A stretch of DNA of 64,000 bases from Clostridium simiarum (GTDB lineage: Bacteria > Bacillota > Clostridia > Clostridiales > Clostridiaceae), in NCBI RefSeq assembly GCF_018919175.1, contig NZ_JAHLQL010000001.1, positions 1-64,000 on the forward strand. Direction: 5' to 3'. This document shows positions 42,155 through 51,349 of the stretch, in pieces. Every line of letters begins with the position of its first letter. Positions within the stretch are counted from its first letter, which is position 1. The notes beneath the pieces are model-generated. The model did no database searches. It saw only the letters and a list, made by a program, of their open reading frames with translations, and was not told the DNA's origin. The translations under genes were made by a program, and so were the position numbers.

Positions 42155-43180
42155 ATGAAGAGTATAAAAAAAATAGCATCAATTTTAGCTTGTGCTTCAA
42201 TGATTGCTTTAATTTTTAATGGATGCACTAAGAAAGGAGAAATAACTAAGTTAAAAATTGCAGAGGTTACCCATTCAGTTTTTTATGCACCTCAGTATGT
42301 AGCTATTAATGAAGGTTTCTTTGAAGAAGAGGGATTAAAGGTAGAACTTATAGCAGCTCAAGGAGCAGACAAAACCATGGCAGCTCTAGTTTCAGGTGAA
42401 GTTCAGATAGGACTTATGGGGCCAGAGGCTTCCATATATATTTATAATCAAAAAAGCAAGGATTATGCTATAAATTTTGCTCAAGTTACTAAAAGAGATG
42501 GAAGCTTTTTAGTTGGAAGAGAAAAGGAAGATAACTTTAAATATGAAAACTTAAAAGGAAAAGAAGTAATTGGTGGAAGAAAAGGTGGAGTTCCTGAAAT
42601 GACCTTAGAGTATGTCATTAAGGAAAAGGGACTAACCATAGGTCAAAATACTAAAAATGGAGAGGTAAATGTAAGAACAGATGTACAATTTAATGTAATG
42701 GGTGGAGCCTTCATAGCAGGGGAAGGAGATTACGTAACCTTATTTGAACCAGCAGCTACAGCAGTTGAAAAGGATGGGAAAGGTTATATACTCTCTTCTA
42801 TAGGAGAAGTGTCAGGAGAGATTCCATATACAGCTTACTCCGCAACTAACACATATATAGATAAAAACCCTGAAGTTATACAAAAGTTTACGAACGCTAT
42901 ATATAAAGGTCAATTATATGTTCAAAACCATAGTGCTGAAGATATAGCAAAATCCATAGCTCCATTTTTTACAGATATTAAAATGGAAGATTTAATAGTA
43001 GTAGTAAATAGATATAAATCCATAGACGCTTGGTGCCAAAATCCAGTACTAAAGGAAGCTAGCTTAAATAGCCTAATGAAAGTAATGAGTTTGGCTGGAG
43101 AATTAGATAAAGAAGCTCCATATGATAAGATTGTAACCACCAAATACGCAGAAGAGGCTATAAAAAATATTAAAGAATAA
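42155..43180 (+). CDS. NitT/TauT-type substrate-binding lipoprotein
   Basis: This 341-residue protein has a signal peptide and lipobox IFNGC (C24). The mature part has YAPQYVAINEGFFEEEGLKV, the opening typical of SsuA/ThiY-like (NMT1) proteins, then GKEVIGGRKGGVPEMTLEYV. Ligands in this group include sulfonates, nitrate, riboflavin and pyrimidine precursors of thiamine. No TPP riboswitch or thiamine gene is adjacent, so the ligand is undefined. Confidence 0.9.
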   Translation: MKSIKKIASILACASMIALIFNGCTKKGEITKLKIAEVTHSVFYAPQYVAINEGFFEEEGLKVELIAAQGADKTMAALVSGEVQIGLMGPEASIYIYNQKSKDYAINFAQVTKRDGSFLVGREKEDNFKYENLKGKEVIGGRKGGVPEMTLEYVIKEKGLTIGQNTKNGEVNVRTDVQFNVMGGAFIAGEGDYVTLFEPAATAVEKDGKGYILSSIGEVSGEIPYTAYSATNTYIDKNPEVIQKFTNAIYKGQLYVQNHSAEDIAKSIAPFFTDIKMEDLIVVVNRYKSIDAWCQNPVLKEASLNSLMKVMSLAGELDKEAPYDKIVTTKYAEEAIKNIKE

Positions 43181-43310
43181 ATCTGTCCTACCATCACTAT
43201 ATTTTAAGCTTTATAGCTATCTATAGTGTTAAATATTAGTTAAAAAACATCTGAATTTAATAAAATCTACCATAGATAAGTCACATTATAAAAATACTAT
43301 GTTAAACTAA

Positions 43311-43350
43311 GAAGATGATTTCTGTATTGAACAGGAATCATCTTCTTTTC
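43311..43350 (+). terminator. Intrinsic terminator, twin of the one at 47,028
   Basis: GAAGATGATTTCTGT pairs with ACAGGAATCATCTTC around an ATTGA loop, followed by TTTT. It ends the importer operon. A homologous hairpin with the same loop and flanking TATGTTAAAC lies after the next operon. Confidence 0.85.
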
Positions 43351-43510
43351 TGTGCCCATAGCCACAATGGCAACTAGAAAACTTACAATAATGTAAGGTA
43401 AAATACAAAAAATGAAAGATTAAAAAATGGTTCTAAATGATTAAGTATAGTAAACTTTAACAGTAGGGAAAATTAATAAAATTATGAAGTTTATTGGGAG
43501 GTAACAATTA

Positions 43511-44191
43511 ATGATAGAAGTAAAGAATGTTTCTAAGATTTATAAAATGGGTAAAGAAGAATTTGCAGCCTTAAACAATGTAAGTTTAACAATTAATGAA
43601 GGTGATTTTATGTCTATTGTTGGACCATCAGGTTCAGGTAAGTCAACTTTAATGCACCTTATAGGTGGACTTGATACCCCAACCACAGGAAGTATATATA
43701 TGAATGGAAAAGATATTAGTAAGTTAAAAGATAAGCAGATGTCCAAGTATAGAAACAGTGAAATAGGTTTTGTATTTCAAGCTTTTAATTTAGAGAATAC
43801 GCAAACAGCTCTTGAAAATGTAATGATGCCATTAATATTTGCTGGAGTTAGTGGAAGAGAAAGAAAAGTTAAAGCTATGAGTGCTTTAAAATTAGTTGAT
43901 TTAGAGGATAAAGCTAAAAATAAGCCAATGGAAATGTCAGGTGGGCAAAGACAAAGGGTAAGTATAGCAAGAGCTCTTGTTAATTCCCCTAAAATAATAT
44001 TTGCAGATGAACCAACAGGTAACCTTGATTCTAAAAATGGTAGAAATGTAATGGATCTTTTAAAAGATTTAAATAAAAAAGGATATACAATAATAATGGT
44101 TACTCATAATAATGAAGATGCTAGAGAAGCAAAGAGAATAATAAAAATAAGAGATGGTCAAATTCAGGAGGTAACAGCAGATGATATTTAA
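43511..44191 (+). CDS. MacB-like ABC transporter ATP-binding protein
   Basis: This is a 226-residue ATPase. Walker A is GPSGSGKSTLMHLIGGLD, the signature is MSGGQRQRVSIARALV, and Walker B is IFADEPTGNLDSKNG. It belongs to the LolD/MacB group pairing with FtsX permeases. It is the first gene of a three-gene operon with two permeases. RBS TGGGAGGT. Confidence 0.94.
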   Translation: MIEVKNVSKIYKMGKEEFAALNNVSLTINEGDFMSIVGPSGSGKSTLMHLIGGLDTPTTGSIYMNGKDISKLKDKQMSKYRNSEIGFVFQAFNLENTQTALENVMMPLIFAGVSGRERKVKAMSALKLVDLEDKAKNKPMEMSGGQRQRVSIARALVNSPKIIFADEPTGNLDSKNGRNVMDLLKDLNKKGYTIIMVTHNNEDAREAKRIIKIRDGQIQEVTADDI

Positions 44192-45542
44192 AGACGTTTT
44201 GAAAATGGCCTTTAGGGATTTAGGCAGGAGAAAAGGAAGAACATTTTTAACTTCACTTGCTGTTGCCATAGGGTCAATGCTTATTGTTACAATGGTTGGT
44301 CTTGGAACAACAGCTGAAGGGTTTATTTTAAAACAACTTAATAAGGAAGTAAGTGCTAAACTCATAGAAGTAGCGCCACAAAAATATATGAGCAAAGAAG
44401 AGCTTGAAAAGTTATATTCTGGGGATATGACTGATGAAGAGAGAGAAGAAGCTCAACAAAAGGCTTTTAAAAAAATTGATGAAAGCACTATAAATAATAT
44501 GGAAAAGATTGATGGAGTTGATTTTGTTAGAGCATCCATTGAATCACCAATATCAAATTTAAAATTAGAAGGTAAAGAAACAGGGAAAAAGCATATTCAG
44601 GTAGCTGGATATAATGATAATAATAATATTTACACTAAAGATGAAATTGAAGCAATGAAAAATAAAAAAGATAATAAAGATTTAGAAGTTATAATTGCAG
44701 GAAGAAATTTAACAGATAAAGATGAAAATGGAATTCTTATAAATGAAAACTTACTTAAACATATGGGAATCACAGATTATAATAGTGTAATAGGCAAAGA
44801 GGCTATATTGATTCAAGATAAGGTTGAAAATGAAAATGTTAAGGTTAAACCATTAGAAGTAAAGGTACAGATAGTTGGAGTGGTAAATGAAGCATTTGAT
44901 AAAAAGTATGTTAGCTCAGTTATTACATCTTTAAAAACAGCAACTAATATAAAATCCTATTATACTTTAACCAAGGATTACCTCAGTGAAAAAGGCTATG
45001 GATCTATTCAGGTATATGCTAAAGATCAAGGAAAGGTTAAAGAGATAGATGAGGCTATAAAGAATATGGGATATGCCTTTATGTCAAATGAAGAAATAGC
45101 AAAGCAAATAAAAAGTGCTTTTATAGTAGTAGAACAAATATTATCAGTACTTGGTGTTATTGTTTTGTTTGTAGCAGCATTAGGAACTATAAATACAATG
45201 ACTATGGCAATACATGAAAGAACAAAATCGATAGGTATTATGAAATCAGTTGGAGCTACTAGAAAAGATATACATAATATATTCTTAACACAAGCAGCTG
45301 TCATAGGATTTATTGGTGGAGTAATGGGAATAATATTTAGCTTTATAAATGGTGCTATTATAGAATTTGCACTTAAGATGTTTTTAGAAGGAAAAGGTGT
45401 TAATGAAACAATAAGCTTTTCAATGCCAGTATGGCTAGTTGGAGGTGCATTAGTTTTTGCAATAATACTTTCAGTGCTTTCTGGAATTTATCCAGCTAGA
45501 AAGGCTTCAAGCTTAGATGCAATAGAAGCATTAAATTCATAA
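44181..45542 (+). CDS. MacB-like FtsX-type permease
   Basis: This 453-residue permease has one N-terminal helix (about 20-42), a long external domain (about 45-315) and three C-terminal helices in the FtsX core (HERTKSIGIMKSVGATRKDI). It overlaps the ATPase by 11 bases with RBS CAGGAGGT. It is related to the next gene, so the two probably form a heterodimeric exporter. Confidence 0.92.
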   Translation: MIFKDVLKMAFRDLGRRKGRTFLTSLAVAIGSMLIVTMVGLGTTAEGFILKQLNKEVSAKLIEVAPQKYMSKEELEKLYSGDMTDEEREEAQQKAFKKIDESTINNMEKIDGVDFVRASIESPISNLKLEGKETGKKHIQVAGYNDNNNIYTKDEIEAMKNKKDNKDLEVIIAGRNLTDKDENGILINENLLKHMGITDYNSVIGKEAILIQDKVENENVKVKPLEVKVQIVGVVNEAFDKKYVSSVITSLKTATNIKSYYTLTKDYLSEKGYGSIQVYAKDQGKVKEIDEAIKNMGYAFMSNEEIAKQIKSAFIVVEQILSVLGVIVLFVAALGTINTMTMAIHERTKSIGIMKSVGATRKDIHNIFLTQAAVIGFIGGVMGIIFSFINGAIIEFALKMFLEGKGVNETISFSMPVWLVGGALVFAIILSVLSGIYPARKASSLDAIEALNS

Positions 45543-45560
45543 TATAGAAGGAGGAGTAAA

Positions 45561-46904
45561 ATGTTAATAGATAGCATAAAAATGGGTTTTAGTGATTTAA
45601 AAAAGAGAAAATTTCGTACAATATTAACAGCTTTTTCTATAGCCATAGGAACAATGCTTCTAATTGTTATGTTTGGTTTAGGCGAAGGAGTTCAAAAGAT
45701 ATATGAGGACAATGTTAAAAAGATGGAAAGTTTTAAAATTATTACAGTGGTAAACCGAGAGCCAGGAAAAGAAGTGAAAGATAGTGATGGAAATCTTAGC
45801 TTTGAAGAAGGTAAAGATAAGAAGATAGATAAAGATACTCTTGAAAATATAAATAAAATAGATGGAGTGAAGGGAATAGTTGCTGAAACATCCAGTCAGA
45901 TTACAGAAGCAAAAATTGGAGATAAGGTAGGGAAAAAAGCTACAATCATAGGCAGAGATGTGAATTATACTATCTTTAGTGAAGCAGCAATAAATAAAGT
46001 AAAAAATAGTAATAAGAAAAACAATAAAGATAATAATGAGCCAATTATTGCAGGAAAAAATCTAGAAAAAGGCGACATTAATTCAGTTTTAGTTGGTGAA
46101 AAGTATTTAGAAAAAATGGGTATTAAAGATTATGACAGTTTAATAGGCAAAGAAATAGAACTAGTGGTAGATCTTCCAAAGGTAGAGGGAAGTATCAATA
46201 AAGAGCCATTTATTATAAAAGCCAAGATAGCAGGAATAATAAATGGAGATTATGAAGAGAGTTATAAAATAATAGGATCAGTAGAATTGGTTTCTAAATT
46301 CCAAGAATATTATACTGGGGAAAAAGATTACTTTAATAAAAATGGTTATTCAAGTCTATCCGTTGAGTGTAATACGTTAGAAGATGTAAAAAAGGTTAAT
46401 GATGAGATTAATACAAAACTTGTATATGGAACTTTTGCATCAACTGATCGTTCAGAAGATATGAATAAGATTTTTTCAGTAGTAAAAGGCATATTTGTAG
46501 CAGCAGGAATAATAGTTCTTCTTGTTTCAGCAATAGGTGTTGTTAACACTATGACTATGACAGTTTATGAAAAAACTAAATCAATAGGCATAATGAAGGC
46601 ACAGGGGGCATCAAGAGGACATATAAATGTTATGTTCTTAGCTCAATCAGGAGTCTTAGGTTTTCTAGGTGGAATACTAGGAAGTATATTAGCAGTTGTA
46701 GCAGCTAAGGGATTAGACAAGTTTGTTATTGAACAACTTGCTAAAAAGGGAGCAGCAGATAGCATAGAAAAACTATTTTACACTCCAATATGGGCTATAT
46801 TAGCTTCCATAGGATTTTCAATATTAGTATGTTTAATAGCAGGTATAGTTCCAGCTAAAAGAGCAGGAAAATTAAATCCAGTGGATTCATTAAGATATGA
46901 ATAG
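45561..46904 (+). CDS. MacB-like FtsX-type permease
   Basis: This 447-residue protein has the same layout as its neighbour: N-terminal helix, large extracytoplasmic domain with many lysines, then three helices with YEKTKSIGIMKAQGASRGHI. It ends in AKRAGKLNPVDSLRYE. RBS GAAGGAGGAG. It is the last gene of the operon and is followed by a terminator. Confidence 0.92.
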   Translation: MLIDSIKMGFSDLKKRKFRTILTAFSIAIGTMLLIVMFGLGEGVQKIYEDNVKKMESFKIITVVNREPGKEVKDSDGNLSFEEGKDKKIDKDTLENINKIDGVKGIVAETSSQITEAKIGDKVGKKATIIGRDVNYTIFSEAAINKVKNSNKKNNKDNNEPIIAGKNLEKGDINSVLVGEKYLEKMGIKDYDSLIGKEIELVVDLPKVEGSINKEPFIIKAKIAGIINGDYEESYKIIGSVELVSKFQEYYTGEKDYFNKNGYSSLSVECNTLEDVKKVNDEINTKLVYGTFASTDRSEDMNKIFSVVKGIFVAAGIIVLLVSAIGVVNTMTMTVYEKTKSIGIMKAQGASRGHINVMFLAQSGVLGFLGGILGSILAVVAAKGLDKFVIEQLAKKGAADSIEKLFYTPIWAILASIGFSILVCLIAGIVPAKRAGKLNPVDSLRYE

Positions 46905-47027
46905 TATATAAAACAAGCTTTTAGTAATATATTTAGAAATAGAATCCATTAAACTAATTAAAAAAATGTAATAGCCATGGATGAAGTTTAAATTATAATA
47001 TGTTAGAAAGACTTTATGTTAAACCAA

Positions 47028-47067
47028 AGAGATGATTTCTATATTGAATAGGAATCATCTCTTTTTC
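47028..47067 (+). terminator. Intrinsic terminator, twin of the one at 43,311
   Basis: AGAGATGATTTCTAT pairs with ATAGGAATCATCTCT around the same ATTGA loop, followed by TTTTT. The changes from the other copy (C to T and matching A to G-type changes) keep the pairing. Confidence 0.85.
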
Positions 47068-47204
47068 TGTCTTATACTCATGTGATAAATCAACACCTTA
47101 ATCTAAGAGAGCCTAAGGTAAAAAGAAATATTATATATTGATTAAATTCCTTATTGAATATATACTTAAATCTGTTAAGAAATTAAATTTATAAGAAGTG
47201 AGTG

Positions 47205-48590
47205 ATGTTATTGAAGAAAATAGATCTTATAGAAGGGAATATAGGGACAAGTCTTATAAGATTAGCCCTACCTATTATGGGCACATCTTTTATACAGATG
47301 GCTTATAACATGACAGATATGATATGGATAGGAAGAGTAGGTAGTAAATCCGTGGCCGCAGTTGGAACTGCCGGGTTTTTCACTTGGCTTTCTATGGCTT
47401 TTGTATTAATATCCAAGATAGGAGCAGAGGTTTTAGTATCTCAATTTACAGGAAAAAAAGATGAAAAGTCAGTAAAAAAATATATAGTTACAAGTCTTCA
47501 AATAAATATAATTCTTGCTATAATATATACTTTTGTACTTGTGATTTTTAAAAGTAGTCTTATTAGCTTCTTTAATCTTGGAGATATTGAAGTAATATCT
47601 ATGGCTGAAACTTACCTTTCAGTAGTAGGCATTGGAATTATATTTAGCTTTTTAAACCCTGTATTTACAGCAATATTTAATGGTACAGGAAATAGCAAAA
47701 TACCATTTTTAATAAATACTTTAGGGCTCATTTTTAACATAATCTTTGACCCAGTATTGATATTTGGAGTAGGACCATTTCCAAAAATGGGAGTAAAGGG
47801 CGCTGCCGTAGCTACAGTGTTAGCTCAAGCTGTTGTTACAGGTTGTTTTTTATTTGCCATGTATAAAAGTGAAGAGAGAGCCTTCAAAGTAAATATATTT
47901 TCTAAAATAGACTTTAAATATGTTAGGGATATAGTGAAAATTGGAATACCAGTAGCTTTTCAAAATGGATTATTCACTTTATTTTCTATGTTAATAGCAA
48001 GAATAATAGCTGTATGGGGACCAACCCCTATAGCCGTTCAAAAGGTTGGATCGCAAATAGAAGCTATATCATGGATGACAGCAGGGGGATTTTCTACAGC
48101 TTTAAGTGCCTTTGTTGGACAAAATTATGGGGCGAAAAAATATGATAGAATTCGCAGAGGATATTTCTATACCTTAGCGATGGCCTCTTTAGTGGGAATA
48201 CTAGCCACAATGCTTTTAGTCTTTGGAGGAAAATATATATTCGGATTCTTTATACCAGAGAAGGAAGCTATAGAATATGGAGTAGTTTACTTAAGAATTC
48301 TTGGATATTCCCAGCTATTTATGTGTATTGAAATAACAACGGCAGGTGCTTTTAATGGCCTTGGAAAAACTTTATTTCCATCTATAATAAGTATATTATT
48401 TACAGGCTTAAGAGTTCCAGCAGCTAAAATTTTATCCTCTAAGGATATATTGGGTTTAAATGGAATATGGTGGAGTATAAGTATAAGTAGTGTAATGAAA
48501 GGCATAGTTTTAACCCTTGTTTTTTTAATATTACTTAAGGCAAATAAGTTATATAAAATTGAAGATTATAATTATGAAAATGCCATATAG
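47205..48590 (+). CDS. MATE family efflux transporter
   Basis: This is a 461-residue, about twelve-helix exporter. It opens DLIEGNIGTSLIRLALPIMG, with MTDMIWIGRVGSKSVAAVG and FNGTGNSKIPFL in the N-half and GQNYGAKKYDRI in the C-half, all typical of MATE/NorM proteins. Substrates are usually cationic drugs or metabolites exchanged for Na+ or H+. Several starts are possible (GTG 47,202; ATG 47,205; TTG 47,211). It is monocistronic. Confidence 0.93.
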   Translation: MLLKKIDLIEGNIGTSLIRLALPIMGTSFIQMAYNMTDMIWIGRVGSKSVAAVGTAGFFTWLSMAFVLISKIGAEVLVSQFTGKKDEKSVKKYIVTSLQINIILAIIYTFVLVIFKSSLISFFNLGDIEVISMAETYLSVVGIGIIFSFLNPVFTAIFNGTGNSKIPFLINTLGLIFNIIFDPVLIFGVGPFPKMGVKGAAVATVLAQAVVTGCFLFAMYKSEERAFKVNIFSKIDFKYVRDIVKIGIPVAFQNGLFTLFSMLIARIIAVWGPTPIAVQKVGSQIEAISWMTAGGFSTALSAFVGQNYGAKKYDRIRRGYFYTLAMASLVGILATMLLVFGGKYIFGFFIPEKEAIEYGVVYLRILGYSQLFMCIEITTAGAFNGLGKTLFPSIISILFTGLRVPAAKILSSKDILGLNGIWWSISISSVMKGIVLTLVFLILLKANKLYKIEDYNYENAI

Positions 48591-48681
48591 TATGTATAAT
48601 GCCTTTTAAGTATTGATTTTTTATGATTAATGGGATAACATACATATATGAAATTTAAAGAAATCTAATTAAATAATATAA

Positions 48682-48748
48682 TTTCGTATATGCTGGATAA
48701 TATGGATCTAGCGTTTCTACAGGGGGCCTTAAACTACCTGACTACGAA
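48682..48748 (+). promoter_or_regulatory. Purine (guanine-class) riboswitch
   Basis: P1 is TTCGTA/TACGAA. L2 is ATAATATGG-like, J2/3 is GTTTCTAC, L3 is CCTTAAA and the junction is CTGACTACG. The specificity base in GAC-TA is C, the guanine/hypoxanthine/xanthine type rather than the adenine type. It sits upstream of xpt, its classical partner. Confidence 0.93.
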
Positions 48749-48785
48749 TGTATAGTTACTATAACTATTTTAAATGTGATTATAT

Positions 48786-48820
48786 ATTCCTGGGCAGCAT
48801 ATGCTCAGGAATTTTTTTTA
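48786..48820 (+). terminator. Terminator of the guanine riboswitch
   Basis: ATTCCTG pairs with CAGGAAT around a GGCAGCATATGCT loop, followed by TTTTTTT. It forms the expression platform: ligand binding should favour this hairpin and stop transcription of xpt. Confidence 0.85.
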
Positions 48821-48856
48821 ATTGATGATTTAATTTAGGGGAAAGGAAAAGGTTTT

Positions 48857-49429
48857 ATGAATTTATTAAAAGAGAGAATAATAAAAGATGGTAAGGTAAG
48901 AGAGGGAAGGATATTAAAGGTTGATAGCTTTTTAAACCATCAGATGGATATAAGGTTATTAAATGAAATAGGAAAAGAATTTAAAAAAAGATTTCAAGGA
49001 GAAAAGGTAGATAAAATACTTACTATTGAAGCCTCAGGTATAGGTATAGCGGCAGTGGCTTCTCAATACTTTGATTATGCTCCTGTGGTATTTGCAAAGA
49101 AAACTGAAAGTTTAAATATAGATAATGATCTTTATAAATCACCAGTACATTCTTATACCAAAAATAAAACTTACAATGTAATGGTAAGTAAAAGTTTTAT
49201 AAAAGAAAATGAAAAGATACTTATTATAGATGATTTTCTAGCCAGTGGCTGTGCAGCCTGTGGATTGATTGATATAGCAACACAAGCAAAAGCAGAGGTA
49301 ATTGGAGTAGGCATAGTTATCGAAAAGGGCTTCCAAGGAGGAAGAGAGGCTATAAACAATTTAGGAGTTAAAGTTGAATCTTTAGCTATTGTTGACAAAA
49401 TGGAAGAGGATAGAGTTTATTTTAAGTAA
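48857..49429 (+). CDS. xpt: Xanthine phosphoribosyltransferase
   Basis: This 190-residue type I phosphoribosyltransferase uses PRPP. The signature [20 protein letters not shown] contains the PRPP-binding motif, and the N-terminus [20 protein letters not shown] matches Xpt. It converts xanthine to XMP in purine salvage. The guanine riboswitch and terminator directly upstream show control by purine level. RBS GGGGAAAGG. Confidence 0.95.
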   Translation: MNLLKERIIKDGKVREGRILKVDSFLNHQMDIRLLNEIGKEFKKRFQGEKVDKILTIEASGIGIAAVASQYFDYAPVVFAKKTESLNIDNDLYKSPVHSYTKNKTYNVMVSKSFIKENEKILIIDDFLASGCAACGLIDIATQAKAEVIGVGIVIEKGFQGGREAINNLGVKVESLAIVDKMEEDRVYFK

Positions 49430-49510
49430 ATTTAACAATATAATAAATAGAAGGTAATCAAATGCTATATCTATCTAACCAATTAATTATTAAGGGAGTA
49501 TAGATAAAAT

Positions 49511-49906
49511 ATGAAGAAAGTTTTGATGAGGGTAATTTATGCTTTCATAACAGTTAGTATTATGATTTTAGGGATAGCCTCAAGAAAATTTTCATACTTA
49601 CTACCAAAGTTTTTAGCAAACTATGCAGGAGATGTGCTTTGGGCATTAATGGTATTCTTTGGATTTAGATTTATATTAATTAAAAAGTCTACCTATTTTG
49701 TGGGCATAGTGGCTATTAGCTTTTCATACTTAATTGAAATCAGTCAATTGTATCATAAACCATGGATTGACGCTATAAGAAGAACAGCCCTAGGAGGATT
49801 AGTGTTAGGATATGGATTTTTATGGAGTGACATCTTGTGTTATACAATTGGAGTGGCTATTGGAATAATATTAGATAAGATTATTAGAAAATTTAATATT
49901 AATTAA
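49511..49906 (+). CDS. DUF2809 domain-containing membrane protein
   Basis: This 131-residue protein has four hydrophobic segments (about 7-24, 32-52, 56-76 and 95-118) and the DUF2809 features LLPKFLANYAGDVLWALMVF and SQLYHKPWIDAIR...LGGLVLG. Function is unknown. RBS AAGGGAG. Confidence 0.85.
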   Translation: MKKVLMRVIYAFITVSIMILGIASRKFSYLLPKFLANYAGDVLWALMVFFGFRFILIKKSTYFVGIVAISFSYLIEISQLYHKPWIDAIRRTALGGLVLGYGFLWSDILCYTIGVAIGIILDKIIRKFNIN

Positions 49907-49996
49907 TAAAGAAAGTATTGTAGACTAATAGGGGGATAAATTCTTTATTTTTGAGAACAATATACTTGAATTTCAAAAATAAAGGAGTAGGTAATA

Positions 49997-50647
49997 ATGA
50001 AAAAAAGAATCTCAACCATATTAGCAGTACTATTATTTTCTATAATGTTTTTAAATAGCTATAAGGTAGAGGTATTTGCAAAAAACATTACAACAAAGAA
50101 ATGTTCTAGTGAATCTGCAGTAGATTTAAGGATAAATCAGAGAAAGCTTTGGCAGGATCATGTTTTATGGACTAGGAGTTTTATAGTAAGTGATATAGCG
50201 GAATTAGAAGATAAGGATAAAGTATTAGAAAGGCTTCTTAGAAATCAAGATGAGATTGGAGCCTCTATTAAACCTTATTATGGAGAAGAAGCTTCAAATA
50301 AATTAGCTAGTTTATTAAGAGAACACATCTCTCTTGCAGGTCAAGTGGTTGATGCAGCTAAAAGCTCAAATAAGGAAGACTTGGATAAGTACAATAAGCT
50401 ATGGTACGAAAATGCAGACCAAATTGTAAATGCATTAAGCAGCTTAAATCCTAAGTGGTCAAAAAAGGAGTTAAAGGATTTTATGTATAAACACTTACAA
50501 TTTATTACTGATCAGACTGTGGCTAGATTAAATAAAGATTGGAAGGCAGATATAGATGCCTATGATAAGGGCCAAGATCATATGTTAAAATTTGCTGATG
50601 TAATTTCAAAAGGAATAATAGAGCAATTTCCAGATAAGTTTAAATAA
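49997..50647 (+). CDS. Secreted protein of unknown function
   Basis: This 216-residue protein has a signal peptide (about 1-28, ending VFA-like). The mature part is helical, with WQDHVLWTRSFIVSDIAELE, NQDEIGASIKPYYGEEASNK and FMYKHLQFITDQTVARLNKD. It is a common secreted family in Firmicutes without assigned function as far as I recall. RBS AAAGGAG. Confidence 0.8.
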   Translation: MKKRISTILAVLLFSIMFLNSYKVEVFAKNITTKKCSSESAVDLRINQRKLWQDHVLWTRSFIVSDIAELEDKDKVLERLLRNQDEIGASIKPYYGEEASNKLASLLREHISLAGQVVDAAKSSNKEDLDKYNKLWYENADQIVNALSSLNPKWSKKELKDFMYKHLQFITDQTVARLNKDWKADIDAYDKGQDHMLKFADVISKGIIEQFPDKFK

Positions 50648-50665
50648 AAGCTTATAATAACAGTA

Positions 50666-50710
50666 TTCTAAACTTTAGAGTGGAATTTTATTCTCTTTAA
50701 AGTTTAGAAG
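50666..50710 (+). terminator. Hairpin after the secreted-protein gene
   Basis: TTCTAAACTTTAGAG pairs with CTCTTTAAAGTTTAGAA with one bulge. There is no clear T-run; it is likely a weak terminator or 3' end stabiliser. Confidence 0.5.
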
Positions 50711-50835
50711 AAACTGATTTAACCTATATGATGGGAATATGATTTATTAGAAAGCTTTACTTTTGTTAGATATTATGATAATATGAAGTTATTACAAGAA
50801 AATTATAATAATTTATAGTTATTAAGGAGAAAGAA

Positions 50836-51010
50836 ATGAAGATAGAGTTCTTAACTAGATAATTTAATTGAATATTGGTGTTTGAAGGATATTTTTAAGG
50901 TATTTATGTACCTTTTTAAGAGAGCTTCTAAACACATTATTATGAGTTAAGAACATTAGTGAAATATAAAATAGCCTATTATTTACTGTGTTTTTCAGCA
51001 CGGTTTTTTT
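50836..51010 (+). promoter_or_regulatory. Leader-peptide attenuator of the ABC-F gene
   Basis: AAGGAGAAAG precedes the eight-codon ORF MKIEFLTR (50,836-50,862). GTTCTTAACT inside it pairs exactly with AGTTAAGAAC (50,945-50,954). In between lies the hairpin GTGTTTGAAG/CTTCTAAACAC (50,878-50,935). A terminator-like ACTGTG/CACGGT with T7 ends at 51,010. The mutually exclusive structures are typical of attenuators that induce ribosome-protection ABC-F genes when a drug stalls the leader ribosome. Confidence 0.65.
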
Positions 51011-51116
51011 ATGCAATTTTTTATTATATAACTACAATACATTTTGTAAAAGTTATAGATACCCCTCTTCTAAAAGCTGAAGGGTAACAGATAAACTTTA
51101 TTTAGTTATTGATTTT

Positions 51117-51160
51117 AAAGTCAGCTAGTGAACTTTGTTCATTAGCTGACTTTTTGTTTT
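51117..51160 (+). terminator. Strong intrinsic terminator ahead of the ABC-F gene
   Basis: AAAGTCAGCTAGTGAAC pairs with GTTCATTAGCTGACTTT (17 bp, one G-T), followed by TTTTTGTTTTTT. It lies between the first attenuator and the ABC-F start and may be a second attenuator or end a small RNA. Confidence 0.8.
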
Positions 51161-51349
51161 TTAAATTCTTAGCTCATAAGTTAAACCTTATTATAAATAG
51201 AGTTTTTGGTTTCAGAGATAGTTTTCATTATTTCTGAAGTTTAGAAATTCTTATCCAGGGATGAACCTTTATTTACTCTAAAAAAAGTAGTATAAGACGA
51301 GGTTCAATGGGTGAAAAATTATTATATTTATGAAAATGAGGTGACATTT

